From CAYYYJ01 sp964631205 (GTDB lineage: Archaea; Aenigmatarchaeota; Aenigmatarchaeia; QMZP01; JACQNV01), in NCBI GenBank assembly GCA_964631205.1, contig CAZVWU010000001.1, positions 128,738 to 192,737 on the forward strand: a stretch of DNA of 64,000 nt, given 5' to 3'. The number at the start of each line of letters is the position of its first letter. Position 1 is the stretch's first letter. Positions 56,628-64,000 of this stretch are shown piece by piece. A model generated the notes under the pieces. The model searched no databases. It worked only from the letters and a program-made list of their open reading frames with translations, and was not told where the DNA came from. A program made the translations under genes and the position numbers.

Positions 56628-57104
56628 ATGTCCCCAGAAACAGACATCCAGAATAAAATCTTTTCAACATTTGCAGAGGTTGCAAGTTCGATAGGTTATT
56701 CGCCTCTCCACGGGAAGATAATAGGCGTTCTTCTGGTGAAAAACAAGCCTATCTCATTGCAGGATCTCGCAAAAGAGACTGGTTATTCTGCTTCTATGCT
56801 TTCCCTGAGCTTGGATTTCCTTGAAGTGCTGGGGGTCATCAAAAAAGTCAAGAAAGAGGCTGACAGGAAGCTGTACGTATCTCTCGCAGGCGACCTTTTG
56901 GAGTGTTTGAAAAGGGCGATCACAATAAAAGTCGAGAAGAGCATAGAATCCTCTCTTGGTGAGTTCGAGGCAAGCAAAAAAGAGCTGGACAAGCTTGATT
57001 CGAAGGAAAAAGCAGAGGTCTTGAACAGCCTTGAAATCCTCGAAAGCCAGATAAAAAGGCTGAATATGTATGTGAAGCTGCTGGCTGAGATAAAGCTGCC
57101 CTAA
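56628..57104 (+). CDS. GbsR/MarR-type winged-helix regulator
   Basis: A 158-aa protein. A winged helix-turn-helix (residues 25-85: KIIGVLLVKNKPISLQDLAK then SLDFLEVLGVIKKVKKE) is followed by a coiled dimerisation tail. The family resembles GbsR-like repressors. A 15-bp palindrome lies 53 bp past its stop; it may be its site or that of another regulator. Divergent from the flavin operon. Confidence 0.8.
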   Translation: MSPETDIQNKIFSTFAEVASSIGYSPLHGKIIGVLLVKNKPISLQDLAKETGYSASMLSLSLDFLEVLGVIKKVKKEADRKLYVSLAGDLLECLKRAITIKVEKSIESSLGEFEASKKELDKLDSKEKAEVLNSLEILESQIKRLNMYVKLLAEIKLP

Positions 57105-57156
57105 AATTCTGCTTCTTAAAACCGAGGCTTTTCAATTTTCCTGGAAGGCAGAATTA

Positions 57157-57171
57157 TATAACACTGTTATA
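57157..57171. promoter_or_regulatory. Palindromic operator-like site
   Basis: Exact copy of TATAACACTGTTATA in the 242-bp gap between the GbsR-like regulator and the small membrane protein at 57347. A TATA-like ATTATATAAC lies at 57310-57319. Nothing else coding is visible in this gap. Confidence 0.6.
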
Positions 57172-57346
57172 TATGCTAACTGCCCCCCGACGAATGATCT
57201 TTCGACTATTTGTCTATACCACAACACAGGGGATCTTTTCAGGCCAAAAACCAAAAAGATAGCTTTATAAAGGTTATTGTAACCATCATATTTATATAGC
57301 CTTCGCTAATTATATAACAATTCACTAAAAGGAGTGTGAACAAGCT

Positions 57347-57526
57347 ATGAGTTTAGGAATGATGGCACAGGTTCTCTCAGCTCTGTTTGTACTCTTGTCC
57401 GGCGTCTGGGCCTTATGGACTGCAGCTGGACAAGCGGCAATGCCAGCATTAGGTTGGCTTGTTGGTATAACAGGTTTGCTGGGCGGGCTAACATGGTTGG
57501 CAGCAGCAATGGGCGCAAAGAAATAA
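57347..57526 (+). CDS. Small two-segment membrane protein, 59 aa
   Basis: A short gene with ribosome binding site AAAGGAGTG 9-12 bp upstream. Two hydrophobic segments (LSALFVLLSGVWALW and LGWLVGITGLLGGLTWLAAA) and a Lys-Lys end. The pattern FVLLSGVWAL resembles LVLLWGVLAL in the 51-aa protein at 16925. A palindromic site upstream suggests regulated expression. Confidence 0.65.
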   Translation: MSLGMMAQVLSALFVLLSGVWALWTAAGQAAMPALGWLVGITGLLGGLTWLAAAMGAKK

Positions 57527-57646
57527 ACTAGTTGCTCTGCTACTTTTTCTTTTTTAAATTTTTTTAATATATCCAATCACAGCCACTGAATTATTTTTAA
57601 ACTTGATAAAATCACCTTTATAAAATTAAGTCTATTACTTATTCGT

Positions 57647-58126
57647 ATGCGGATCAATCTTGAAGAATTATCGCGATTTTTAGTTAAGGCAAAATGTCAG
57701 GCATATGCAGGAGATGGGAAGGAAATTCCGCCGCAAAGACAGGGCTTCAAAGAATTGGAATTCAGAGAAGGAGATTGGGAATATAGAGATAGTTATGCAG
57801 GTTTCTATTTTGCACCGGGACAAGAAATTGTAAGATTTCAAGGAAGCCCGGTCTGGGCAATGGCATATAGCGGCGGAATGAGACCAGAATATCATGGACA
57901 AAGAGATTTTGCCAAACAAACATTCACATTTCTAAAACAAGCATTATTGAGAGTTGAAGAATCAAGACCATTCAGAGGACCTGAAAACTTCCGTGATGGA
58001 GAATGGGAATACACTGATGCAAGTGAAGGAGATATTACAGATTTCAAAGGAACAGAGCACATTTTATATCAAGGAAAGGAAGTTTTCAGACAACATTACA
58101 TTGGAGGGCTAATTCTTCCTAAATAA
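57647..58126 (+). CDS. DUF5680-like protein
   Basis: A 159-aa protein resembling the DUF5680 family: LSRFLVKAKCQAYAGDGKEI, LEFREGDWEYRDSYAGFYFA and PGQEIVRFQGSPVWAMAYSG match it, and GEWEYTDASEGDITDFKGTE repeats the middle part. The two halves (REGDWEYRDSYAG and RDGEWEYTDASEG) look like an internal duplication. Function unknown. Soluble. Confidence 0.7.
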   Translation: MRINLEELSRFLVKAKCQAYAGDGKEIPPQRQGFKELEFREGDWEYRDSYAGFYFAPGQEIVRFQGSPVWAMAYSGGMRPEYHGQRDFAKQTFTFLKQALLRVEESRPFRGPENFRDGEWEYTDASEGDITDFKGTEHILYQGKEVFRQHYIGGLILPK

Positions 58127-58180
58127 TCCTATTTTTAAATATATTTATTAGAATTCAATATTGTTTATCACGATCTATTT

Positions 58181-60025
58181 ATGGACTATGAAAAGATTGG
58201 ATTGAAAGCGGGCTTGGAAATCCACCAGCAGCTGGCCACAGAAAAGAAACTTTTCTGCAACTGCATATCCAGATTGTCAGATAGCAAGCCAACAGGAAGA
58301 ATTACAAGAACCCTAAGGCCTGTTACAGGGGAAACAGGAGAGATTGACATCGCCGCCGCCCACGAGCTGCTGAAAAATAAAGTATTTGAATATTTGGTTT
58401 ATCCTGAAGAGAGCTGTGAAGTTGAAACAGACGAGGAGCCGCCGCATGGGATGAATGCAGATGCCCTTTCCATCAGCCTCCAGATCGCAATCGTGCTCAA
58501 CTGCAAAATCCCCGATGAGATCCAAATAATGAGGAAAACAGTTGTTGATGGTTCCAATACAGCAGGCTTCCAGAGGACAGCGATTGTAGGGATCAACGGC
58601 TTTATAGAAACAAGTTTTGGAAAGGTCAGGATTTCAAACGTCTCTGTTGAAGAGGACAGCGCCCAGATAGTCGGGAGGGAATCGAACAAAATCACTTACG
58701 GTCTGGACAGGCTTGGCATCCCGCTTGTTGAAATCGGGACAGAGCCGGACATCAAAACCCCTGAACAGGCAAAAGAAGCCGCTGAAAAATTAGGCTTTAT
58801 AATCCGCTCAACAGGCGCTGTAAAAAGGGGGTTGGGCACAATAAGGCAGGATGTGAATGTTTCTGTTGCCGGAGGAAGCAGGATAGAAATAAAAGGGGCC
58901 CAGGACCTGAAACAGATCCCTAAACTGGTCGAAACAGAAGCCGGCAGGCAGCTCAAACTGATCGAAATACATGAAAAACTAAAATCCCTAAAATTTTCTG
59001 AAGAAAAAATAACAGGCCTCACAGAGATCCTCAGGAGCACAGAATCAAAACTCATTTCCAATATAATATCTGCTGGCGGAAATGTATTTGGCGCAAAACT
59101 TTCTGGGTTCTCAGGATTTCTTGGAACTGAAATCCAGCCCAACAAAAGGTTCGGGACAGAACTTTCTGAATACGCCAAACTGGCAGGAGTAAAAGGCCTG
59201 ATACATTCAGATGAAGACCTGAAAGGGAAATACGGTATCCAGGACAATGAAATACAGCAGATAAAAAATTCCCTTGGCTGCAAAGAAAATGATGCCTTCT
59301 TGCTGGTGGGAGATAAGGCTGAAACAGCAAAAAAAGCAATTGAAAAAGCTATTGAAAGGGCAAATCTGCAAATCCAAAAACCAGTGCCAAAAGAAGTCAG
59401 AAAAGCAGAAGAGGATGCCACAACAACCTTCCTCAGGCCTCTTCCAGGGGCTGCCAGGTTATATCCAGAAACAGATACAAAACCAATAATAGTGGACAAA
59501 AATATCCTGGATTACCTGAAAAAGAACCTGCCAGAGCTCTGGGAAACCAAAATAGAGAGGTTTGTAAAATCCTACAAAATAAACAAGGATGCGGCAACCC
59601 AGCTTGTAAAGTCAGGGAAATCCGATTTGTTCGAAAAGATAGCTATGCTAAAATTCGAACCTAACCTTGTTTTTAGGGCGCTCACATCGATGGTTCCGGA
59701 AATCGAAAAGGAGGCCCAAAAGGAGATGAGCGAGGAAATTATACTCGAAGCCTTCAAAAAATCCCCAAAAAATATCTCTAAAGAAGCCCTTTATGAACTC
59801 CTGAAATCAGCCTCGGAAACAGGTAAAATAGAAAAAATAGGCGCAGCGCTTTCAGAAGACTTTTTAAGAAAAATAATCCGGGAAGTGATTTCCAAAAACA
59901 AGGACGCCTTGAAAAAGCACAATCCGGAACAGATCCTGATGGGAGAGGTTATGAAAGAGGTCAAGGGAAAAGCTCCAGGGAGTTTGGTTATCAAAATCCT
60001 CAGGCAGGAAGTCGGTAGAGCATGA
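58181..60025 (+). CDS. gatE: Glu-tRNA(Gln) amidotransferase subunit E
   Basis: Archaeal-only enzyme part that binds and amidates Glu-tRNA-Gln with GatD. The 614 aa start with the GatB/E catalytic domain (GLKAGLEIHQQLATEKKLFC, then PHGMNADALSI and RVSNVSVEEDSA-like RISNVSVEEDSAQ), have the inserted AspRS-like GAD segment (residues about 280-400) and end with a YqeY-like helical tail. It overlaps the phosphatase gene by 4 bp. The gatD partner is not in the window. Confidence 0.95.
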   Translation: MDYEKIGLKAGLEIHQQLATEKKLFCNCISRLSDSKPTGRITRTLRPVTGETGEIDIAAAHELLKNKVFEYLVYPEESCEVETDEEPPHGMNADALSISLQIAIVLNCKIPDEIQIMRKTVVDGSNTAGFQRTAIVGINGFIETSFGKVRISNVSVEEDSAQIVGRESNKITYGLDRLGIPLVEIGTEPDIKTPEQAKEAAEKLGFIIRSTGAVKRGLGTIRQDVNVSVAGGSRIEIKGAQDLKQIPKLVETEAGRQLKLIEIHEKLKSLKFSEEKITGLTEILRSTESKLISNIISAGGNVFGAKLSGFSGFLGTEIQPNKRFGTELSEYAKLAGVKGLIHSDEDLKGKYGIQDNEIQQIKNSLGCKENDAFLLVGDKAETAKKAIEKAIERANLQIQKPVPKEVRKAEEDATTTFLRPLPGAARLYPETDTKPIIVDKNILDYLKKNLPELWETKIERFVKSYKINKDAATQLVKSGKSDLFEKIAMLKFEPNLVFRALTSMVPEIEKEAQKEMSEEIILEAFKKSPKNISKEALYELLKSASETGKIEKIGAALSEDFLRKIIREVISKNKDALKKHNPEQILMGEVMKEVKGKAPGSLVIKILRQEVGRA

Positions 60026-60633
60026 AACTATTTCTTGTAAGGCACGGGGAAACAGAGGACAACGTCCAAAAGATACTTCAAGGCCACAAAGGCGGAAAAT
60101 TGACAAAAGAAGGGCTTGAACAAGCAAAAAAGCTTGCGCTCCGACTGAAAAATGAAAAGATCGATGCAATTTTTTCCAGCGACCTGAAGAGATGCAAAGA
60201 CACAACAGAAGAAATTGCCAAATTCCACAATGGGCCTGTTTACTATAGGCATGATTTAAGAGAAAGGCTATCTGGCATTTTTGAAGGCAGGCCATCTGAA
60301 GAAATGAGGAAAGCCCGTGAAATGGAAGGAAAGAAAAGGCATGAGTTCAAGCCTGAAAACGGTGAAAATTATATCGAAGTTTCGGAGAGGGCCTCAAAAT
60401 TCCTAAGATTTTTGCTTGAAAAGTACAAAAATAAAACCGTGCTGATCTGTTCACATGGCGGATTTAACAAAGTATTGTTGGGAATTATCATGGAAAAACC
60501 CCTTGACGAAAGCACTTTCGAATTGGAACAGAATAACTGCTGCATAAATCTAATTGAAATCAAATCCGGCCAGAAATATGAAATATGCCTGTTGAACAAC
60601 ACTGAACATCTTCAACCCCAAACAACCAAATAA
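60022..60633 (+). CDS. Histidine phosphatase (phosphoglycerate mutase-like)
   Basis: A 203-aa enzyme with the RHG motif LVRHGETEDN (phospho-His), the Arg in SSDLKRCKDTTEEI, the acid Glu in LRERLSGIFEGR, and the second His in ICSHGGFNKVL. Family members are phosphoglycerate mutases or small-molecule phosphatases. Coupled to gatE by a 4-bp overlap. Confidence 0.9.
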   Translation: MKLFLVRHGETEDNVQKILQGHKGGKLTKEGLEQAKKLALRLKNEKIDAIFSSDLKRCKDTTEEIAKFHNGPVYYRHDLRERLSGIFEGRPSEEMRKAREMEGKKRHEFKPENGENYIEVSERASKFLRFLLEKYKNKTVLICSHGGFNKVLLGIIMEKPLDESTFELEQNNCCINLIEIKSGQKYEICLLNNTEHLQPQTTK

Positions 60634-60673
60634 TATACTTATATACACCCCACCAATATTTGTTAATACAAAT

Positions 60674-62587
60674 ATGTCAATACAAAAAACCGCTTTAGCC
60701 ATATTTATTCTTTCAATCGGTCTAACACTGCTTTTCACACAACTGACAGAAAGCGCAAGCTTTTCAACAACAATACCTTCCATAACAGTAGAGTCCGGCG
60801 CAATAGATGCATTATCCAACATCTCAATAAAGACAGAGGAAACAGGCACAAAAAACATAACAGGAATAAGCTTTGTTTTTCCTGTGGGACCGTTCTCTGC
60901 CAGCCAGCAGCAACCATCCGCTGCCAACATTTCAATCACACCGTCCATAACTTCCAGTTCGACCCAGCCAGTAAACATCACATTTTCAAATCCAAACCTT
61001 TTAGTTGGCGGATCAGGAGCGACAGGCTACTTCTCCTTTAAGCTGAACTCCCCAGGAGGGACTTCAAAAGAAAATGCCGGAAACAAATCTATCTACACGA
61101 CAATTTATGTCTATGACCAGGACGGCTCCACAACATCCAGCACCATAACAATATACCTCAATGATTCATCCAAGCCTTCAAACCTCAGGTTCTCTTCGCC
61201 TACAAAAGCAAACAATGCTTTCACATCAAATGCAACAGGGGATTTTGAAGTACACTTCAATGAAGCCAACCCTTCTTCTGTAACTTTAACAATAGGTTTT
61301 TCAAATGGGACCCTGTCTAATAAATCAATGGCCATCCAAGCAGCCGGCCAGTCAGGAAAGGCAACAGTTCCAGTGGCCGGTTTCCCTGAAGGTAAGCATA
61401 ATTTTACCTTCCTTGTAACAGACACAGAAAGCTTTTTAGCTGAGAATTCGAGCGTTTACTCCATAACCACTGACCTCACTCCGCCGACAGCCAGCCTAAC
61501 TCTGCCGTCAGATGCCACAAAAGGCTCGACTCTGACCTCAACCAACCTCACATGTTCAGCTTCAGATTCCTTGTCCGGAGTTGACGCAACTCAGACAGTT
61601 ACAATAACAAAGCCAGTCAGCAGCACAAAAGTTACACATACATGCGGAAACAGCTTTACCGACACATCAGAGACAGGGGATTACAGTGTCAGCTTCACTG
61701 TCCAGGACAAGGCAGGCAACTCTGTAACCAAAACAGGATCCTTTAAAGTCAAGGATACAACAGCACAGGACAACTCTTCCGTCCCATCCAGCCCGACTGC
61801 AGCCAGCTCAACAACAAGCCAGGTTTCTACACCTTCTGTTGCCCAGTCCGTAATTGCAAAAACAATAACAGCCTCCGGAAACCTGACACCAGGAAAACTA
61901 GCCGCTTTTCCAATGCCCAAGGAAATGGAGGATCGCGGCCTTGTCGGAATACAGATAGAATCAACAGATACCCTAAACTCCTCTGATGCAGCAATAGAAT
62001 CCAAGATATTTGACACAATCCCAGCAGTGGACGACAAAAACCAGACGCTAAAAGCCTTGCCGGCTTCGACGCAAAAGATGCTGAAAATTTTCCAAATAAC
62101 CCCGTTGGGAAAACTCCAAGATAAAATAAAGCAAGCAAACATAACCTTCAGGCTCACAAAACAAGAGTTAGGGAATATAACAGCAGAGAACATAGTTTTG
62201 CTAAGGTTTTCACAAGGCAACTGGACAGAACTCCCCACTCATCAGAATTCATCCCAGAGCCAGGACCAGTCACTGGAATTCACCTCCACTACACCAGGGT
62301 TCTCTGTTTTTGTAGTCTCGTCAAAAACAAATGCGCCTATAATCCAAACAAACCAGACAATAAATCCCCAAGAATCCCCTGCCAACCAAACATCAGAACA
62401 GTCATCCGCCGTCTCAGCAAAAGCAATAGCAGATGGTGTACCAGATTATATATTTTATATTATTGCCGCGCTAACAACGGCTGCGTTAGGCTTTATCTTT
62501 ATCCGCAAGAGAAAATCAAAGAGGCCAAAAACAAGAGTTGCAAAAAAAGAGCTGGATTATTATAAAAAAATAATAAAGTCAAATTAA
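60674..62587 (+). CDS. PGF-pre-PGF domain surface protein with C-terminal anchor
   Basis: A 637-aa exported protein. It has a signal peptide (residues 1-27), several Ig-like repeats rich in Thr and Ser with N-glycosylation-like NxS/T sites, a PGF-pre-PGF-like domain (residues about 400-555: LPASTQKMLKIFQITPLGKL and EFTSTTPGFSVFVV), a Gln/Asn linker and a final membrane helix (DYIFYIIAALTTAALGFIF) before a basic tail. An archaeal S-layer or envelope protein is likely. Confidence 0.85.
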   Translation: MSIQKTALAIFILSIGLTLLFTQLTESASFSTTIPSITVESGAIDALSNISIKTEETGTKNITGISFVFPVGPFSASQQQPSAANISITPSITSSSTQPVNITFSNPNLLVGGSGATGYFSFKLNSPGGTSKENAGNKSIYTTIYVYDQDGSTTSSTITIYLNDSSKPSNLRFSSPTKANNAFTSNATGDFEVHFNEANPSSVTLTIGFSNGTLSNKSMAIQAAGQSGKATVPVAGFPEGKHNFTFLVTDTESFLAENSSVYSITTDLTPPTASLTLPSDATKGSTLTSTNLTCSASDSLSGVDATQTVTITKPVSSTKVTHTCGNSFTDTSETGDYSVSFTVQDKAGNSVTKTGSFKVKDTTAQDNSSVPSSPTAASSTTSQVSTPSVAQSVIAKTITASGNLTPGKLAAFPMPKEMEDRGLVGIQIESTDTLNSSDAAIESKIFDTIPAVDDKNQTLKALPASTQKMLKIFQITPLGKLQDKIKQANITFRLTKQELGNITAENIVLLRFSQGNWTELPTHQNSSQSQDQSLEFTSTTPGFSVFVVSSKTNAPIIQTNQTINPQESPANQTSEQSSAVSAKAIADGVPDYIFYIIAALTTAALGFIFIRKRKSKRPKTRVAKKELDYYKKIIKSN

Positions 62588-62590
62588 AAT

Positions 62591-62713
62591 ATGGCAAAAT
62601 TCAGGTGCCTTCAGTGCAGCCAGGAAATAAAGCCAATCATAATGGAGCCTGCGCAGAAGGTCTGCCCAAAATGCGGGTCTGTCAGGTTGGAAAAACTGGA
62701 AGCTAAAAAATAA
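62591..62713 (+). CDS. Small zinc-ribbon protein, 40 aa
   Basis: A very short gene with two cysteine pairs (FRCLQCSQE and VCPKCGSV), a zinc ribbon, and a lysine-rich C-terminus. It starts 3 bp after the surface protein gene. Size and pattern resemble archaeal zinc-ribbon proteins linked to ribosomal or transcription functions, but no exact name is justified. Confidence 0.7.
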   Translation: MAKFRCLQCSQEIKPIIMEPAQKVCPKCGSVRLEKLEAKK

Positions 62714-62750
62714 GCCTTTCTTTCTATACACTCTATCCAAAGAAACCCTT
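62714..62750 (+). repeat. Dispersed TTTCTTT/AAAGAAA hairpin, copy 3
   Basis: Directly after the zinc-ribbon gene: GCCTTTCTTTCTAT, then ACTCTATCC and AAAGAAACCC. Nearly identical to the copy at 3-38. The stem is 7 bp with a 15-nt loop. Confidence 0.55.
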
Positions 62751-62790
62751 AATGGAAAATTAGAAGGTTACATCACTATAAGCCTCAAAA

Positions 62791-63180
62791 TTACTGTTTT
62801 TTCTCTTCCACCAAAACCCCGTTTATGACCCCATCCTGCGAAGGCCTTGACGTTATTTTTACTGTGCCCATCTCTGTTTTTACAATAGCGCCTTTAGTAA
62901 GGACATTTCTTCTAACATAGTTTGGGTTGGCGGGATTGCTTACAACAGTCATTATTTTTGACTTTGAAGACTTCCCTGATTTATCAGAAACATTTACTGT
63001 ATTTCCCAGCATCATCCTGACCTTTTGCCTTCCGCCTTTCGTCCTTTTTATTTTGTATTTTCTTTCACCTAATTTTGTCCCCAAAAATTCAGAGCCTCTG
63101 TCAGACCGCCTTTTCTTCCTAAGGCTGCTCAAAAGGCCGCCTGTTGGTTTTCTATGGGACCTAAGATGCCATTCTGCCAT
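62791..63180 (-). CDS. rps8e: Ribosomal protein S8e (eS8)
   Basis: A 129-aa small-subunit protein. The start at 63180 gives MAEWHLRSHRKPTGG, the eS8 N-terminus, followed by GTKLGERKYKIKRTKGGRQK and NVLTKGAIVKTEMG. The longer reading from 63201 adds seven residues not in the family. It is convergent with the zinc-ribbon gene and divergent from lsm. Confidence 0.95.
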   Translation of the reverse strand: MAEWHLRSHRKPTGGLLSSLRKKRRSDRGSEFLGTKLGERKYKIKRTKGGRQKVRMMLGNTVNVSDKSGKSSKSKIMTVVSNPANPNYVRRNVLTKGAIVKTEMGTVKITSRPSQDGVINGVLVEEKKQ

Positions 63181-63266
63181 ATGAACTCTATATGTAAACA
63201 ACGTTTATAAATGTTATAAACTACATATATACAAACCGAATTGTTTGCTTTAATCGGTTTAATTGT

Positions 63267-63506
63267 ATGGACAATAACGACAAACTTCAGCGGCCCCTTG
63301 ATGTTTTGGGCAGCTCTCAGGACAAAAGGGTCATAATAAGGATGAAGTCCGGTGAGAGCATAACAGGTGTTCTGAAAGCTTTCGACCAGCATATAAATAT
63401 CTGGCTTGATGACGCAGAAATGCAGAGCGCAAACGGCGACGGCGTCAAGCTCGGAAAAGTCCTTGTAAGAGGGGACAACATAATTCTTGTTTCACCAGGG
63501 AAATAA
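63267..63506 (+). CDS. lsm: Sm-like archaeal RNA-binding protein
   Basis: A 79-aa Sm fold. Sm1 motif is VIIRMKSGESITGVLKAFDQ with HINIWLDDAE, Sm2 is GKVLVRGDNIILVSPGK. It forms heptameric rings that bind U-rich RNA. It precedes rpl37e by 51 bp, a very common archaeal pair. Confidence 0.95.
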   Translation: MDNNDKLQRPLDVLGSSQDKRVIIRMKSGESITGVLKAFDQHINIWLDDAEMQSANGDGVKLGKVLVRGDNIILVSPGK

Positions 63507-63557
63507 CCAATACAATTCTATTTATAAATACTAATCAATATAACTAAAACGATTCTT

Positions 63558-63749
63558 ATGGTCGGCAAAGGAACCCCGAGTTTTGGAAGAAAACACAAGC
63601 TTAATCATATAAAATGCAGAAGATGCGGCCGCCATTCCTATAATGTAAACAAGGTCAAATGCTCTGCATGCGGATATGGGCGTGCCGCCAAACTACGGAC
63701 ATATTCCTGGAGATGGAAAGACGTGCAGAGGACAAAAAGGATGAAATAG
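63558..63749 (+). CDS. rpl37e: Ribosomal protein L37e (eL37)
   Basis: A 63-aa zinc protein. MVGKGTPSFGRKHKLNHIKC then CRRCGRHSYNVNKVKCSACG holds the two CxxC pairs, and LRTYSWRWKDVQRTKR is basic and binds 23S rRNA. Standard length. Followed by a hairpin of the dispersed family. Confidence 0.96.
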   Translation: MVGKGTPSFGRKHKLNHIKCRRCGRHSYNVNKVKCSACGYGRAAKLRTYSWRWKDVQRTKRMK

Positions 63750-63790
63750 CACTTTTTCTTTCTGTTATATTGGATAAAAGAAAACCTGCA
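63750..63790 (+). repeat. Dispersed TTTCTTT/AAAGAAA hairpin, copy 4
   Basis: Directly after the rpl37e stop: CACTTTTTCTTTCTGTT, a spacer, then AAAAGAAAACCTGC. It shares its beginning with the copy after rqcH (GCACTTTTTCTTT). Stem TTTTCTTT/AAAGAAAA, 8 bp. Confidence 0.5.
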
Positions 63791-63858
63791 CTAAAAGAAA
63801 GCATGCAATTGCCTCCAGATAAGCCTTTGCCACAAAGATTTAAACTGTTATTTTTTAG

Positions 63859-64000
63859 CGGGCCTGATGGGATTTTCATATACTGACCAATTGGTTAAGT
63901 AGATCCATTTTCTTTGGGATCTCAACACTTTCTTTTCGGGAAAAGAAAGGGCTGAATTTGAACCCACGACCATCCGCTCTTTCTGGTTGACATAGGTATG
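63859..64000 (-). tRNA. tRNA gene, 3' part, with T-loop intron (truncated at window edge)
   Basis: On the minus strand: anticodon stem 3' strand GCGGA (63977-63973), variable loop TGGTC, T-stem GTGGG/CCCAT (one G-U pair), T-loop TTCAAAT after splicing, acceptor 3' strand CAGGCCC, discriminator G73. CCA is not encoded. An 84-nt intron splits the T-loop at 59/60. The bases before A38 do not form a normal 5' anticodon arm, so an anticodon-loop intron is also likely. G73 with an acceptor that should begin GGGCCTG fits archaeal Lys or Arg tRNA; the anticodon lies outside the window. Confidence 0.8.
63873..63956 (-). other. T-loop intron at 59/60, 84 nt
   Basis: BHB core: T-stem GTGGG/CCCAT, central helix TTCA/TGAA (4 perfect pairs), 5' bulge AA|T, 3' bulge AA|T. 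Splicing gives TTCAAAT. It reads TTCAGCCCTTTCTTTT, CCCG, AAAAGAAAG, TGTTGAGATCCC, AAAGAAAA and ends in TATATGAAAA. Start and end are the same as in the tRNA-Thr T-loop intron. Confidence 0.85.

Overview
The window is archaeal chromosome, roughly 40% G+C by eye and densely coded on both strands. The information-processing genes are archaeal: AlaS and ProS of archaeal type, aIF5B, Spt4/Spt5, Rpo7, SecE, ribosomal proteins L11, S24e, S27ae, S8e and L37e, a proteasome beta subunit, aCPSF1, Kae1, GatE, Pth2, prefoldin alpha, an Sm protein and RqcH. With ScpAB, FtsZ and many short orphan genes, this fits a small-genome (DPANN-like) or euryarchaeal lineage. The exact phylum cannot be fixed from the sequence alone.

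Layout. 0-5 kb: a proteasome/HslV-like Ntn hydrolase, an HTH regulator divergent from alaS. 5-11 kb: thioredoxin-like protein, an AbrB gene with a duplicated tail, scpA-scpB, rqcH. 11-16 kb: minus-strand operon aIF5B, two Nth paralogues, an orphan and a Nudix gene, then an APC permease carrying a palindromic insert. 17-22 kb: ftsZ, secE, spt5, rpl11, a Lon-like membrane protease, an FKBP. 22-31 kb: a metallophosphoesterase carrying an intron-like repeat, RNase Z, HAD, rhomboid, a very large exported protein, prefoldin, Pth2. 31-38 kb: ZIP transporter, HAD, an overlapping mre11-gatC-gatA operon, a ThiI-type PP-loop protein, proS. 38-45 kb: rpo7, spt4, rps24e, aCPSF1, proteasome beta and an orphan three-gene cassette. 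45-50 kb: two interrupted tRNA genes, a RelBE-like pair, and rps27ae with an interrupted kae1. 50-58 kb: NAD kinase, Nudix, flippase-like protein, PRTase, SDR, presenilin-like protease, riboflavin genes. 58-64 kb: gatE, phosphatase, a PGF-pre-PGF surface protein, rps8e, lsm, rpl37e and a third interrupted tRNA.

The most striking result is a set of introns of the archaeal bulge-helix-bulge (BHB) type. (1) kae1 is split by a 46-nt intron. Unspliced, the canonical N-terminus stops after 11 codons; removal at a BHB with an 8-bp exon helix, a 4-bp central helix and two 3-nt bulges restores the conserved GTAHTFG sequence in frame. (2) All three tRNA genes seen are interrupted. tRNA-Thr(UGU) has a 44-nt intron at 37/38 and a 218-nt intron in the T-loop at 59/60. 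tRNA-Met(CAU) has a 44-nt intron at 37/38 and another of about 54 nt in the D-loop. A partial tRNA at the right edge has an 84-nt T-loop intron at 59/60 and probably an anticodon-loop intron. (3) The T-loop introns belong to a dispersed repeat family. One nearly identical copy lies in frame inside a metallophosphoesterase gene and a diverged copy lies between secE and spt5, which suggests that intron sequences have spread. Other signals are a repeated 15-bp operator-like palindrome, a recurring hairpin found after stop codons, and a hairpin that separates the Shine-Dalgarno sequence of spt4 from its start codon.
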